Origin: Atriophallophorus winterbourni
Taxonomy: Eukaryota > Platyhelminthes > Trematoda > Plagiorchiida > Microphallidae
Assembly: GCA_013407085.1 (NCBI GenBank)
Contig: JACCGJ010002823.1
Location: forward strand, 1-64,000
Length of the DNA stretch: 64,000 nucleotides
Direction: 5' to 3'
Shown here: in pieces, positions 1 through 8,834 of the stretch
Position numbering within the stretch: position 1 is the stretch's first letter
Layout: each line of letters opens with the position of its first letter
Program-made: the position numbers and the translations under genes
The notes under the pieces: model-generated
What the model was told of the DNA's origin: nothing
The model's database searches: none
What the model saw: the letters and a program-made list of their open reading frames with translations, nothing else

Positions 1-150
1 ACCGTCTCATTGTTAATATTGCTTTGTTGCATTTCGGTTGGTGGATGAGTACAGTCAGATTTCACGGTATTTCATCCAAAGGCTTACGCTTTTGATACAT
101 TATCTGATCCTCTAAACAACAAAACAATCCCTAAAGACTGAACGATCTTC

Positions 151-363
151 ACGGATATGCAATCGTGCACCACTTCTGCGCAGTGTAGCAAACATCATGT
201 TAAATCGATTTGCCACCGGCAGTGAACTGCATGCGAAAACACGATGGAATTTCATAGCCATTCCTATTTTCATTCTCATTTATGTCAGTGCCTATACAAC
301 TCGAAAGTATCTTAGCCCACGTGCATTCTATGGCTGGATCCGGCTTGTGATTTTATATATGCA
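151..363 (+). mobile_element. SINE copy 1 (diverged)
   Basis: This is a diverged copy of a SINE-like repeat seen at least eight times between here and 16.1 kb. It shares the head (GCAATCGTGCA near 160), the middle block GCCACCGGCAGTGAACTGCATG and the tail block TCTTAGCCCACGTGCA, followed by a degenerate GGCTTGTG end. No coding capacity. Boundaries are approximate. Confidence 0.6.
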
Positions 364-385
364 TACTGTTGGGCTCGTCAGATTT

Positions 386-2427
386 AACAGAAAACAAGAT
401 ATCAGTCAAAATTCGAAGTAGATAGAATGCTTTCTTTCAGCTATGCCATTTTCGGTCGGGGAAGGTTATAGTGAACATAATGACTTTTGTAGCACAAGTA
501 GGACCTCTACTTTTAAGAAAACAGCTTACGTTACATGTAACATGTAACAAAACTGGAGCCTTATGATCAGTTTTGAACATGGTGGTAATTAGAGCTACTA
601 TTTCGCACCGATCCAAAACATAACACAATATCATAAAGCAACTTAGAAAGAATGTAGACTGAACGATGTTACTAAAGTGAACTGTAGTTTAACACTCAAC
701 ATTCCATTAGGTGCATTAATGCCGGCTAAAAATAAAGCCATAATCGAAAGGCTTCTGACTAATTTCATCATCATATGAATATGCTGATATATAACTGCCA
801 CATTCAATCTACAAAGGCCCTGAGAGACTAGCAAGCCTACAAAGATGAATACAAAATAGAAAGCGAAGAAACTATTTTTGAATGATTTCGAAGCAAGATT
901 CGCCCCAAGCGGAATTAGAATCTCAAACCCAACTCAGGAGGAGATGACTAACTCGACTGTAAACTAATGAAAATTTAGGGCATTAAAAATAGTACGAGTC
1001 GTGATCATATATAAACTCACCCTGGATTTCTAGCGCCAACAATTTTCACAATTGCTTTCATGAACGTTTTTGAAACTTTGGCGAAGAAAACGCCAACAAT
1101 GTAAGTTTTACATTCTTTATTTTCAGAGGCGGAAGTTTATTGTCACTTTAAATTCATCGTTTTCCGGAGCATGCATTCTTTCGGATGAGTCGGAGATAAT
1201 GCAGCATCAATGCCTTGTATTCTAAATGATTCAAGATCCAAAACGGAAGGGCCATGGTCGTTAGTGAGGCGCAATTAGATAGCAGTCAGTACTAATGCGG
1301 AGCGGATAGTTGATACTGCTTCTGTAAAAATTAGTCCAAGAAATTCGAATACATGCGGCGGATTTTGGATCACAGGTTGAAAAGCACGACGAGCAGGCAC
1401 AGTTTGAAGTTGAATATAACAGAATGCGCCATGCAACGGTACATATTATCCCCGAGAAAATTTCACGACCATTTCGTGTTTTAACAAGACACAATCATGA
1501 CGTTTCGAGGGACATGCAATGAATAATAGCACTCATTATTCGTTTGTATCAAACGAACATTTACTAATACCATGCCATGTTGACCAAAAATAAGCTAGAA
1601 TCCCGATGTCACGACAGCATAATTCATCCATAATCATAAGCAAGACGCGTGTAGTTAGACATTATCAGCCCAAAAGCTTAAGATTAAAAAGATAGTGTCA
1701 CGCGACCTAATTGTTAAAATACACATATTATGTACGATATCCCAAAGATGGAATCAGAAAAATTACCGCAGAGTCATAGACTGCACTTGGACCGGGATAC
1801 TATAAAGTTGTCTGAGATTAAATTGATATAAGGCACGCAGCCCACTGCAATCAATTTAACACTGTGTTAACTGCGCGGTACATGAGCGCCGTTTAAATAC
1901 ATAAATGCGCTATCGAACACTGCCAATGGCAAGCTATTTCGAAAATATAATGCTAAAAAATAAAACCAGATGAACTAAAGTCCAAATAACATGAGGTTAT
2001 GGATCAAGAGATATAGGGTTACGATACAAAGTAAATGCTTTTGTAACGGTACCTCGAGAATATCATCCCCGGTTTCAAAAACGGAAAAACATTTAATAAG
2101 ATGGGTGATTCTGTAGTGCCAAACGCTACTGAATACACAACGCTGTTACAATTACGACCACGATTACTAGGTGAAGCGTATAACGATGTGGAGGACAATG
2201 TAAATCAATAGGGGATTATGACAACGACAAGAGTAACAAACGTTGTCAAGTGAAGGGATGTCATTTATGAAAACATGAACCTAACAATATGATACATCAC
2301 ACGTGGTCGATAGAAATTTCGTGTCGACAAGGTCTAAATAGAAAAAATTGGGAGTTGATGATGGCTGTGAAAATGTATGGGTTGGTAGTCGTTGCAATAA
2401 ATACGACATGGCGTTAGCTGAGTAGAG
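386..2427. other. Stretch without recognisable gene
   Basis: Both strands hold only short open frames (under 80 codons) with no recognisable domain or splice-bounded exon. This is probably 5' flanking or intergenic DNA of the TOX-like gene. A non-coding first exon or promoter could lie here, but nothing in the sequence fixes one. Confidence 0.5.
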
Positions 2428-2429
2428 CA

Positions 2430-2604
2430 AAGCTACCGTGCACTGATGTGCAATCGTGCAGTATTTATGTGCTGTGAGGCTAAGATCGTGCTAAATTGAT
2501 GGGCCACCGGTAGTGAGCTGCATGCTGAAACACGCTGGACTCTCACTACCGTCTCTATTTCATTAGTCATATCTGTCTAGGCCTGGGCAACTTGACAGTA
2601 TCTC
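2430..2604 (+). mobile_element. SINE copy 2, joined directly to an RTE-like LINE
   Basis: The head and middle of the SINE are well preserved. They include an inverted repeat, CGGTAGTGAG at 2508-2517 and CTCACTACCG at 2542-2551, that can form a 10-bp hairpin. The copy stops within the block that other copies continue as CAGCCCACGTGCAG. At that point the sequence changes to reverse transcriptase coding sequence. The missing SINE tail is not found at the other end of the LINE. Confidence 0.75.
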
Positions 2605-3975
2605 AAAACATTGTGCGACAACTACCGTGGCATCAGTCTTGTCGACATCGCCGCGAAGGTTTTAGCTGTGATTCTCTTATACCGCTTTACGGAAGAGAGG
2701 GATATACGTACACGAGTCAACCAAGGCGGTTTTCGTCGAGGTCGGGGCTGCGTCGACCAGCTGTTCACATTGCGTCGGATTCTGGAACATCGTTACCGCT
2801 ATCAGCAGGCAACAACCGCTTGTTTCATCGCCTTCGACTCCGTCGACCGAGATTCGCTGTGGAGTGTGATGCTGGCGGATGGTATGCCGGAGAAACTTGT
2901 GCGCATGATGCAAGCGTACTATTCATTCACGCAGAGCCGCGTACGCGTATATGGAATGGTGTCCTCGACGTTCCCCATTAGGACTGGTGTCCGGCAAGGG
3001 TGCCCTTTGTCCCTTGTGCTATTCAACTTCGCGATCGATTGGACAATGAAGCAGGCGCTTTCAGATTACGCTGGTGTGATACTGAGCCCGAGCGTTCGAT
3101 TGCCGATTTTGGAGTATGCCGACAACATCGTAATCTTGGGGGATGATCCTGAAAAGCTTCAGACGACCCTGGAACGCCTCAGCTCATTTGCTTCTATGCT
3201 GGGGCTACGAATCAACACGCGCAAAACTAAGTATTTTACCACCGCCACTGGACCTCATCTGCCTTTCAAGATTGGTGGCGAGAACTTGGAGATGGTGAAC
3301 ACTTTTCGTTACCGTGGTTCGTGCGTGCTACCGTCAGGCTAAGCCAGGGATGAGATACCGACCCGTGTACAAGCTGCGCGCACGGCGTTTTTGCGACTAC
3401 GTTGGGTTCTATTTAGCCGTAGAGAAATCAGCCGACGTACAAAGTTACGCGTTTACATAGCGGCGATTCGCCCAGTTCTCACTTATGGATGCGAGACGTG
3501 GCCTGTGTGGGTGGAGGATATGTGGAAACTAGAGGTTTTTGACCACTGGTGTCTCCAACGCATCCTCAATGTTCGATGAGATGAGCGAGTAACGAATGAC
3601 GAGGTCGCCACCGTTGTTTTGATATCCCTCGCCTGAGTTCGGTATTCGACAAACCGACTGAGAATGGTTTCGCCACATCCTGAGACGCTCGGACGCTGAA
3701 CTAACCAGGATGACACTATCGCCGACACCCTGCGCAGAATGGCGTTGTCGTATCGGAGGACAAGTGAAGACTTGGCTCGCCACCGTTAGATCGGACGTGG
3801 AGCTGCTTGGTCTACGATCGGTTTACGGATGGCGCATGTGGGACCGGACCTGGCTTACAATGTGCGCGGATCTCGCTTCTAACCGCCGAGCGTGGGTAGC
3901 TGCAATCCGTGACGTCAATGAAGCCGACATCCTCCAGGAGGAGATAGTCGCACAAAAGTAAAGTAAGTAAATGCG
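2605..3975 (+). mobile_element. RTE-like LINE, 5'-truncated, reverse transcriptase degraded
   Basis: The open frame 2611-3342 starts at the RT motif NYRGISL and continues through the motif A region, GVRQGCPLS and a palm motif that reads YADN instead of the usual YADD. After a stop at 3340, the same protein continues in pieces. 3391-3579 has YGCETW and a VFDHWCLQRIL block. 3710-3961 has the typical C-terminal block GQVKTWLATVRSD followed by RRAWVAAIRD. The copy ends in a short AAGTAAAGTAAGTAAATG tail. The endonuclease domain is missing, and the altered second Asp plus stops make the copy inactive. RTE or a related clade is inferred from the C-terminal pattern, not from a tree. Confidence 0.85.
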
Positions 3976-4289
3976 GCGTCGCAAAGATAATCGATATCGG
4001 AAGTTCGTTGTCCAGCATCCACAAAACTTGACCCAAACCGTGTAGCTTGTGCAGGTTGCTCTGCTTCTCTGTTTGTATATTACTAATAACGTCATTAATC
4101 AAACGTATTAAAACAAAGTCGTTTTTGCGTCCACTTTTTCTTTGCCCTAACTCATCAATTATAATCGCGCATGAATCCGGTTAATGCGTTGCAGAGTAGC
4201 ATCCTATTTCGTGTTCATTGATTTTACCGTAACAACGATTGAGCACAATATTCTTTTTGTTGCTAATTTGCAGCTTAGCCTCATTTGCT

Positions 4290-4412
4290 ATGACTGACGA
4301 TTCTGAACGTGGACGAAAAGTTATGCCTTCAATAACTACATACAATTCGGATGATTCTTTAGATGAATTATCCAGTTCACAAGAGTTTGAATCGGCTGAA
4401 GTTAATCAAAAG
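4290..4412 (+). CDS. TOX-like protein, coding exon 1 (acidic N-terminus)
   Basis: An acceptor (TTTGCAG) ends at 4273 and the exon runs to AAG|GTATGG at 4412, ending on a whole codon. The chosen start is ATG 4290, 17 nt inside the exon, because upstream in-frame sequence only reaches the acceptor. The 41 residues start MTDDSERGRK and are rich in Asp, Glu and Ser (SLDELSSSQEFESAE). This fits the acidic N-terminal region of TOX proteins, but there is too little similarity to prove it alone. Assignment rests on phase continuity with the downstream HMG-box exons. Confidence 0.6.
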
Positions 4413-4497
4413 GTATGGCTTTAACGATACTTATTGCGGTGTTGCCTGCCGTGTTCAGGTAAATCATAAAGTTCTCCGATGGTATTTTATTTTGTCA

Positions 4498-4632
4498 TTT
4501 TTCATTTCCTGTTCTTTTTTTATTTCTCATATCTGTTTAGGCCTGGGCAACCTGACAGTAACTTAGCCCACATGCAGTCTCTGACTGTGCGCACTTTGCT
4601 TGAATCAGGCTTGTGCTTTCATACAAAGTAAA
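4498..4632 (+). mobile_element. SINE copy 3 (3' half), intron 1 of the TOX-like gene
   Basis: The 3' half of the SINE: the CATATCTGTTTAGGCCTGGG block, CTGACAGTAACTTAGCCCAC, then CAGTCTCTGACTGTGCG and the end CTTGTGCTTTCATAC. It lies 85 nt after the exon 1 donor, in sense orientation. Confidence 0.8.
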
Positions 4633-5330
4633 ATATTCAAATTCGCATGCAGTGAATCTACAAAAATGTTAATTATACGTATTCGCATATTTTACTTGTC
4701 TTCTTCCGACGCATTTCCTTAGCTGATTCGCATTACTTGACAGTGGCTCAATCCCCGTGCCCCATGCTGATTATTATCATCGTTATCGATGTGAAGATCA
4801 ATAGGTGAAACGTAGCATGGTCGTCAACACGAACTCAGACGTAGTATGTCATGAATGAATCAGTAGGTTACTTCAAAGATTCGATTTTGATTTTCCTCAG
4901 TTTTACAGAATCAACACTTACTGTTATTAGAACCTTCAATATGCAATCAGTCAGACGAGGTTCCAAGCAGTGTGAAACTGGAAAAGCAGATAAACAAAGG
5001 TGTATCAGTGAACCCGGCAAATCTGTGAATGACTATGATAAACAGCATTTTCGCCTTCTGCATAAGTTTTTTTCAAGTTTTTGAAGATTATGACTCAGTG
5101 ATGTAGCGTTGATTTTGATGCACGCGGTAAAGTAAACCTGCACAGCTAACTTCGGTTTTCTGTCATATCGCGTAGGGTTTCCAACCCTAACCTCCCTTAA
5201 ACGTTTTATCCTCATAAGACATAATCAAAGTGATCTGTGCATGGTGGTCACCAAGCAGATTAATCTACTGAGTTGTAATGGTTGTACTGGCAGTGGGACC
5301 TCGTTTTTGTCTTTGAACATAGGTTACGTC

Positions 5331-5388
5331 AGCAGTCTATGACTGTGCGGCACTTTGCCTGGATCAGGCTTGTGCTTTCATACCATAC
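5331..5388 (+). mobile_element. SINE copy 4 (3' end only)
   Basis: Only the last ~58 bp of the SINE is present: GACTGTGCGGCACTTTGCC, then GGATCAGGCTTGTGC and TTTCATACCATAC. The extra CATAC unit matches the expected ATAC-type tail. Confidence 0.8.
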
Positions 5389-5527
5389 TTCAGCCATGTG
5401 CTTGGAGAATTGTTAAGTAATCTTAAATCGCATTTGCACCTCATTTCTGGCTTTGAACATATGTAAGTTCAGTCATCTGCTTAGAGTGTTGTTAAATAAT
5501 TTGAAACTGCAGTTGCACCAAATGACT
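5386..5527 (+). repeat. Diverged tandem duplication, ~81-bp period
   Basis: Two diverged units start at 5386 (CTTCAGCCATGTGCTTGG) and 5467 (GTTCAGTCATCTGCTTAG). Both continue through GTTAA(G/A)TAAT to a (C/G)CA(G/T)TTGCACC block. Origin unknown. Non-coding, inside intron 1 of the TOX-like gene. Confidence 0.5.
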
Positions 5528-5685
5528 GGGAAAGTATTTTTACGAGAGGTCAAATAATATATTAACCTCTAAACTCTTTTTCAATGCTTAGTTTGTGTAC
5601 ATTTTATGACTAGCACATACGTAAAATGCAAACTATTGATTTATAGTGCTATTTTTTGTATTGCTCTGTTTATCAACTTGCATAG

Positions 5686-5847
5686 CCCCCTCCCCGTAGT
5701 CGTCAATCGATGCATTCCAAAGTAAAATCAAAAATGCAAAAGGAGGTTTTACCATCTCTTTCTGACTCTGATCTGTCTCCAAGTTCTGAGGACGAAGATA
5801 TCTTCGCATCACTCGATGAGCGATTTAATAACTATCCAGTGTCACAA
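5686..5847 (+). CDS. TOX-like protein, coding exon 2 (acidic serine-rich)
   Basis: The acceptor is placed at CATAG (5684-5685) because it keeps phase 0 with exon 1. The nearer GTAG at 5698-5699 would shift the frame into a stop. The donor is CACAA|GTATGT at 5847. The 54 residues begin PPPRSRQS, have a basic patch (KVKSKMQKE) and then an acidic Ser/Asp tract (SDSDLSPSSEDEDIFASLDE). The tract suits a transactivation region. No domain is recognised. Confidence 0.6.
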
Positions 5848-6120
5848 GTATGTTGCATTACTTTTCAAGTTTTTGGTATTATTGTTGACGGTCTTAGACT
5901 ATGCATCTTGGAGTTTTTGCTTAACCTTGTATGTTGTCGTGTGGAGTGGCGAGGAAAGCTTGTTATGGCGTGTGTGACCGTGAAAGCCGCAAGGATGTTG
6001 TCGTGCTGATGTCGCTCTACTCATTCACGAAACTTGATTGAATACCTTTTCCAATCGCTGTGTAGGCTCCTCACCCCAGTGTGTTTGTGCTTACTCGTCT
6101 ATTGAATCCGTAGCTATTTA

Positions 6121-6425
6121 ATTGATTGGCCAGAGGTAGTGAGCGGCACCATATCTGTATCAGATTGTGCAAATATATATATATATATATATTATTATAT
6201 ATATATATTTATGTGCTGGTGCGGCTAACATCGTGCTAAAATTCATTGGCCACCGGTAGTGAGCTGCATGCTGAAACATGCTGGAGTCTCACTACCTTTC
6301 TAATTTCTATTTTCTTTCTATTTCTTTTGTCATATCTGTCTAGGCCTGGGCAACCTGACAGTATCTCAGCCCACGTGCAGTCTCTGACTGTACGGCACTT
6401 TGCCTGGATCAGGCTTGTGCTTTCA
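6121..6425 (+). mobile_element. SINE copy 5, interrupted by an AT microsatellite
   Basis: A short piece of the SINE middle (GGCCAGAGGTAGTGAGCGGC, near 6128) is followed by an (AT)n run at 6172-6210. A nearly full SINE then runs from TGCTGGTGCGGCTAACATCG to GGCTTGTGCTTTCA at 6425. The GGTAGTGAG / CTCACTACC hairpin is kept. Either two nested copies or one copy with a duplicated middle. Confidence 0.8.
6172..6210. repeat. (AT)n microsatellite
   Basis: About 39 bp of nearly pure AT dinucleotides with one ATT slip, inside the interrupted SINE in intron 2 of the TOX-like gene. Confidence 0.95.
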
Positions 6426-6689
6426 AATCACACACCCTTCCCCAGCTTGTAAGATTTTAATTTTTTCACAGTTAAGCATTCGGTCCATGCTACCAGTGTA
6501 TACGGTGTCTGATGATAATGAATTATTGTATTATTTTACTGAATATAGCTTGATTCAAAGAAATCTTGTTTGTCTGTCCAATAGAATAATGTTAGCTGAC
6601 TTATTCGAGGTCAGGAAGCCATTAGGCTTATCATATAATGTGAGCTTAAACACAGTAGTTGACCCTTTTTGTCAGCTATGGGATACAGA

Positions 6690-7700
6690 AACTACTCCCC
6701 TTTCTTGTTCAAAAATGGTGTGCGTACCTCCTGCTTTAACCACAGAGGAATAAGCCTTACGCCCAGCTTCTTGCTTCTATATGTTTCCGACGCCGTACAT
6801 TATACAGGGAATCACAGATTCGTGAAGAGCAAGCAGGATTTCGTCACGGCCATCTCTAGAACATCGTCACACTTACAGACAGCCCATTGTAGCAATCTTT
6901 TTTGGTTCCAAGAATGCCTTTGATTCAGTCGATACGAACGCATTATTTAATACCTTTTTTACAAAATGTAAGTGAACATATTACGGGCGCTTGATTCCTA
7001 TATTTCTGGTCGCGTTGTGGTGTACAATAGCCTGTCAGCCAGCTTTTCTACGATTAGTGGTTTCCGAAATGGGTGTCCAATTTCACCATTTTTATTCAGT
7101 TTTGTAATTGACACTATACTGGATTCATGTAATACAGGTATACCGACACCGGGTATTCAGATACGTTGCGATAAAAAAACTCTGATTTAGAATATGCTGA
7201 CAACGTAGTTCTCTTTTCGATTCCTATGCTCAGGTTACTTAAGACCGACTATGTGGTATCATGCCATCATTCGGTATGCGCTTTTCACCTTCCAAGTGCA
7301 ACGGATATTGATCCGATTTTAAGTGCGCTAAGCCTCAACAATGAGTAACTTGCGACTGTAGATTGTTTTACATATTTATTTGGTTGTATTACTAGTGACG
7401 CATCGTTATATAAAAAGATTTCAGCTCGCATTTCCAAAGCCACGATAGCTTTTCTTAACTTGGGTCATCTGTGTCACCAAAGAGTCTTGTCTCTAAAACT
7501 TAAGGGCAGAGTCTATAAGGCTACAGTTCGCGCGGTTTTACTGTATGGATGTGAAACCTGGGCACAGAAAAGAGGAAATAAGACTTCTACATGTGTTCGA
7601 CAATCGCTGTCTTCGCACCATCGCTGAGTGGCCAGACTCTAACTTGGCTCAAGCAGACGAAGGCTTTGACTGTCAAACTAGCAGCAGTTGATGCGAACTG
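6690..7700 (+). mobile_element. RTE-like LINE fragment, heavily degraded
   Basis: Pieces of a reverse transcriptase can be read across several frames. NHRGISL is near 6745, the SGFRNGCPISPFLFSF block near 7053-7110, EYADNVVLF near 7190, then FLNLGHL, and an LLYGCETWAQ block near 7540-7565, followed by a VFDNRCLRTIAEW match. At least four frameshifts or stops interrupt it. The palm motif again reads YADN. It is a different subfamily from the copy at 2605 and lies in sense in intron 2 of the TOX-like gene. Confidence 0.75.
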
Positions 7701-8218
7701 TTTCCCAGGTTGGGATCCAAGAGATCAGAATTCGCAGTGGCTTCTTACTCTTAGTGATGTTGTTCAAAATCGTGTTCAGTGGCTGTCTTGTTGTTGTGTG
7801 TGACTAATCGTGTATATTATCAAGTGCAGTGACGAGGAAAGCTTGTTACGATGCGTGATAGTGAAATCCGCAAGAAAGCTGTTATGCTGATCTTGCTCTA
7901 CTCGTTCACAACAACTACTTGAATACATGTTTGATTCGATGTGTAGCCACCTCATCCCAGTGTTTCTGTGTCCAATCTTTTTTATAGGTTCGGTAGCTTT
8001 TTAAGCCCCACCCTTCTCTATCTTATCACCATGTCACGATTGCAGGGCAGTTAAGCACTCGGTATGTTGCTGGTGCAAAACTGTCCATGATGACGTAAAT
8101 TTTAATAGCTTTATATTTGATAACGCCATTAGGACTCTGATTTGCACTGGATGTCTTGATCGTTTTTCTGCCTGCAAACTACTCATTGCGTAAAGCATTT
8201 ATTATCCTCTCATCTCAG

Positions 8219-8286
8219 GTGATCGCCTCGGAAGAATTTAGGAATTTGAGTCAGCGTGTCTCGCAACTACGCAAAAAATCCGCGAT
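8219..8286 (+). CDS. TOX-like protein, coding exon 3 (basic linker)
   Basis: A 68-nt exon between CATCTCAG (8218) and GAT|GTAAGT (8286). It encodes VIASEEFRNLSQRVSQLR plus KKSA and leaves two bases (AT) that join the A of exon 4 to make Ile. Both borders fit the phases of their neighbours. In vertebrate TOX proteins the residues just before the HMG box are a lysine-rich nuclear localisation stretch. Here only RKK remains, so this linker is diverged or short. Confidence 0.75.
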
Positions 8287-8366
8287 GTAAGTCTCTCTTA
8301 TCGTAAATTTCGTTATATACGTGACACTAGCTCGTCTAATTACTGTTCTCATCTGTCACTTCCTAT

Positions 8367-8545
8367 GTATGTATGTATGTATGAAATCACAAGTCTGATC
8401 CAGGCAAAGTGCCACACAGTCAAAGACTGCACGTGGGCTAAGATATTGTCAGGTTGCCCAGGCCTAGACAGATATGGGAAAGGAAAATATCAATGGCACT
8501 GAGACTCCAACGTGTATTCGCATGCAGCTCACTACCGGTTGCAAA
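8367..8545 (-). mobile_element. SINE copy 6 with 11-bp target-site duplication
   Basis: A reverse-oriented, 5'-truncated SINE. Its 3' tail is a (GTAT)n run on the + strand (8367-8384, an ATAC tail in sense). The copy is flanked by perfect 11-bp direct repeats TCACTTCCTAT at 8356-8366 and 8546-8556. This is the signature of target-primed reverse transcription and establishes the family as a retroposon. It sits 70 nt after the exon 3 donor of the TOX-like gene. Confidence 0.92.
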
Positions 8546-8684
8546 TCACTTCCTATACCCGTGTCCCTGTCATACTTTCGACAAAAATGTATTTTCTCTC
8601 ACTACAAACCCTGACCGCTTTCACAAAAACTGATTAATTTCACTCGCTTTACCATTTAGCATTGATTGAAATTTTGTCTGTACA

Positions 8685-8834
8685 CATCCATTGCCAGCGC
8701 TGCGGGAGAGATTGTTCCTCCCGAATCGGACTGTTTAGTCACTCAAAAAGCTGCAAAACTTGAACATACACGCGTTTGTGACGTGCATCCATGGTCGACA
8801 TCGACCGAAGGAGGCCAACAACAACAACATCCAT
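8685..8834 (+). mobile_element. RTE-like LINE 3' end (zinc-finger tail)
   Basis: The last part of an RTE-like ORF2. It encodes a C-terminal zinc finger CQRCGRDC followed by RIGLFSHSKSC and a stop, then a conserved 3' UTR (GTGACGTGCATCCATGG, GGAGGCCAACAAC) ending in CAACAACAACAT. The same end is recognisable at 10970, 50230 and 51440. Confidence 0.8.

Noticed and set aside
2592..2981. 129-codon frame overlapping the RTE-like RT
   Set aside because: It is the +1 shadow of the RT frame 2611-3342, which has clear motifs.
5698..5699. Acceptor GTAG next to the second TOX-like exon
   Set aside because: It looks stronger than the CATAG at 5684-5685, but using it after exon 1 gives an in-frame stop; the upstream AG keeps the frame open.
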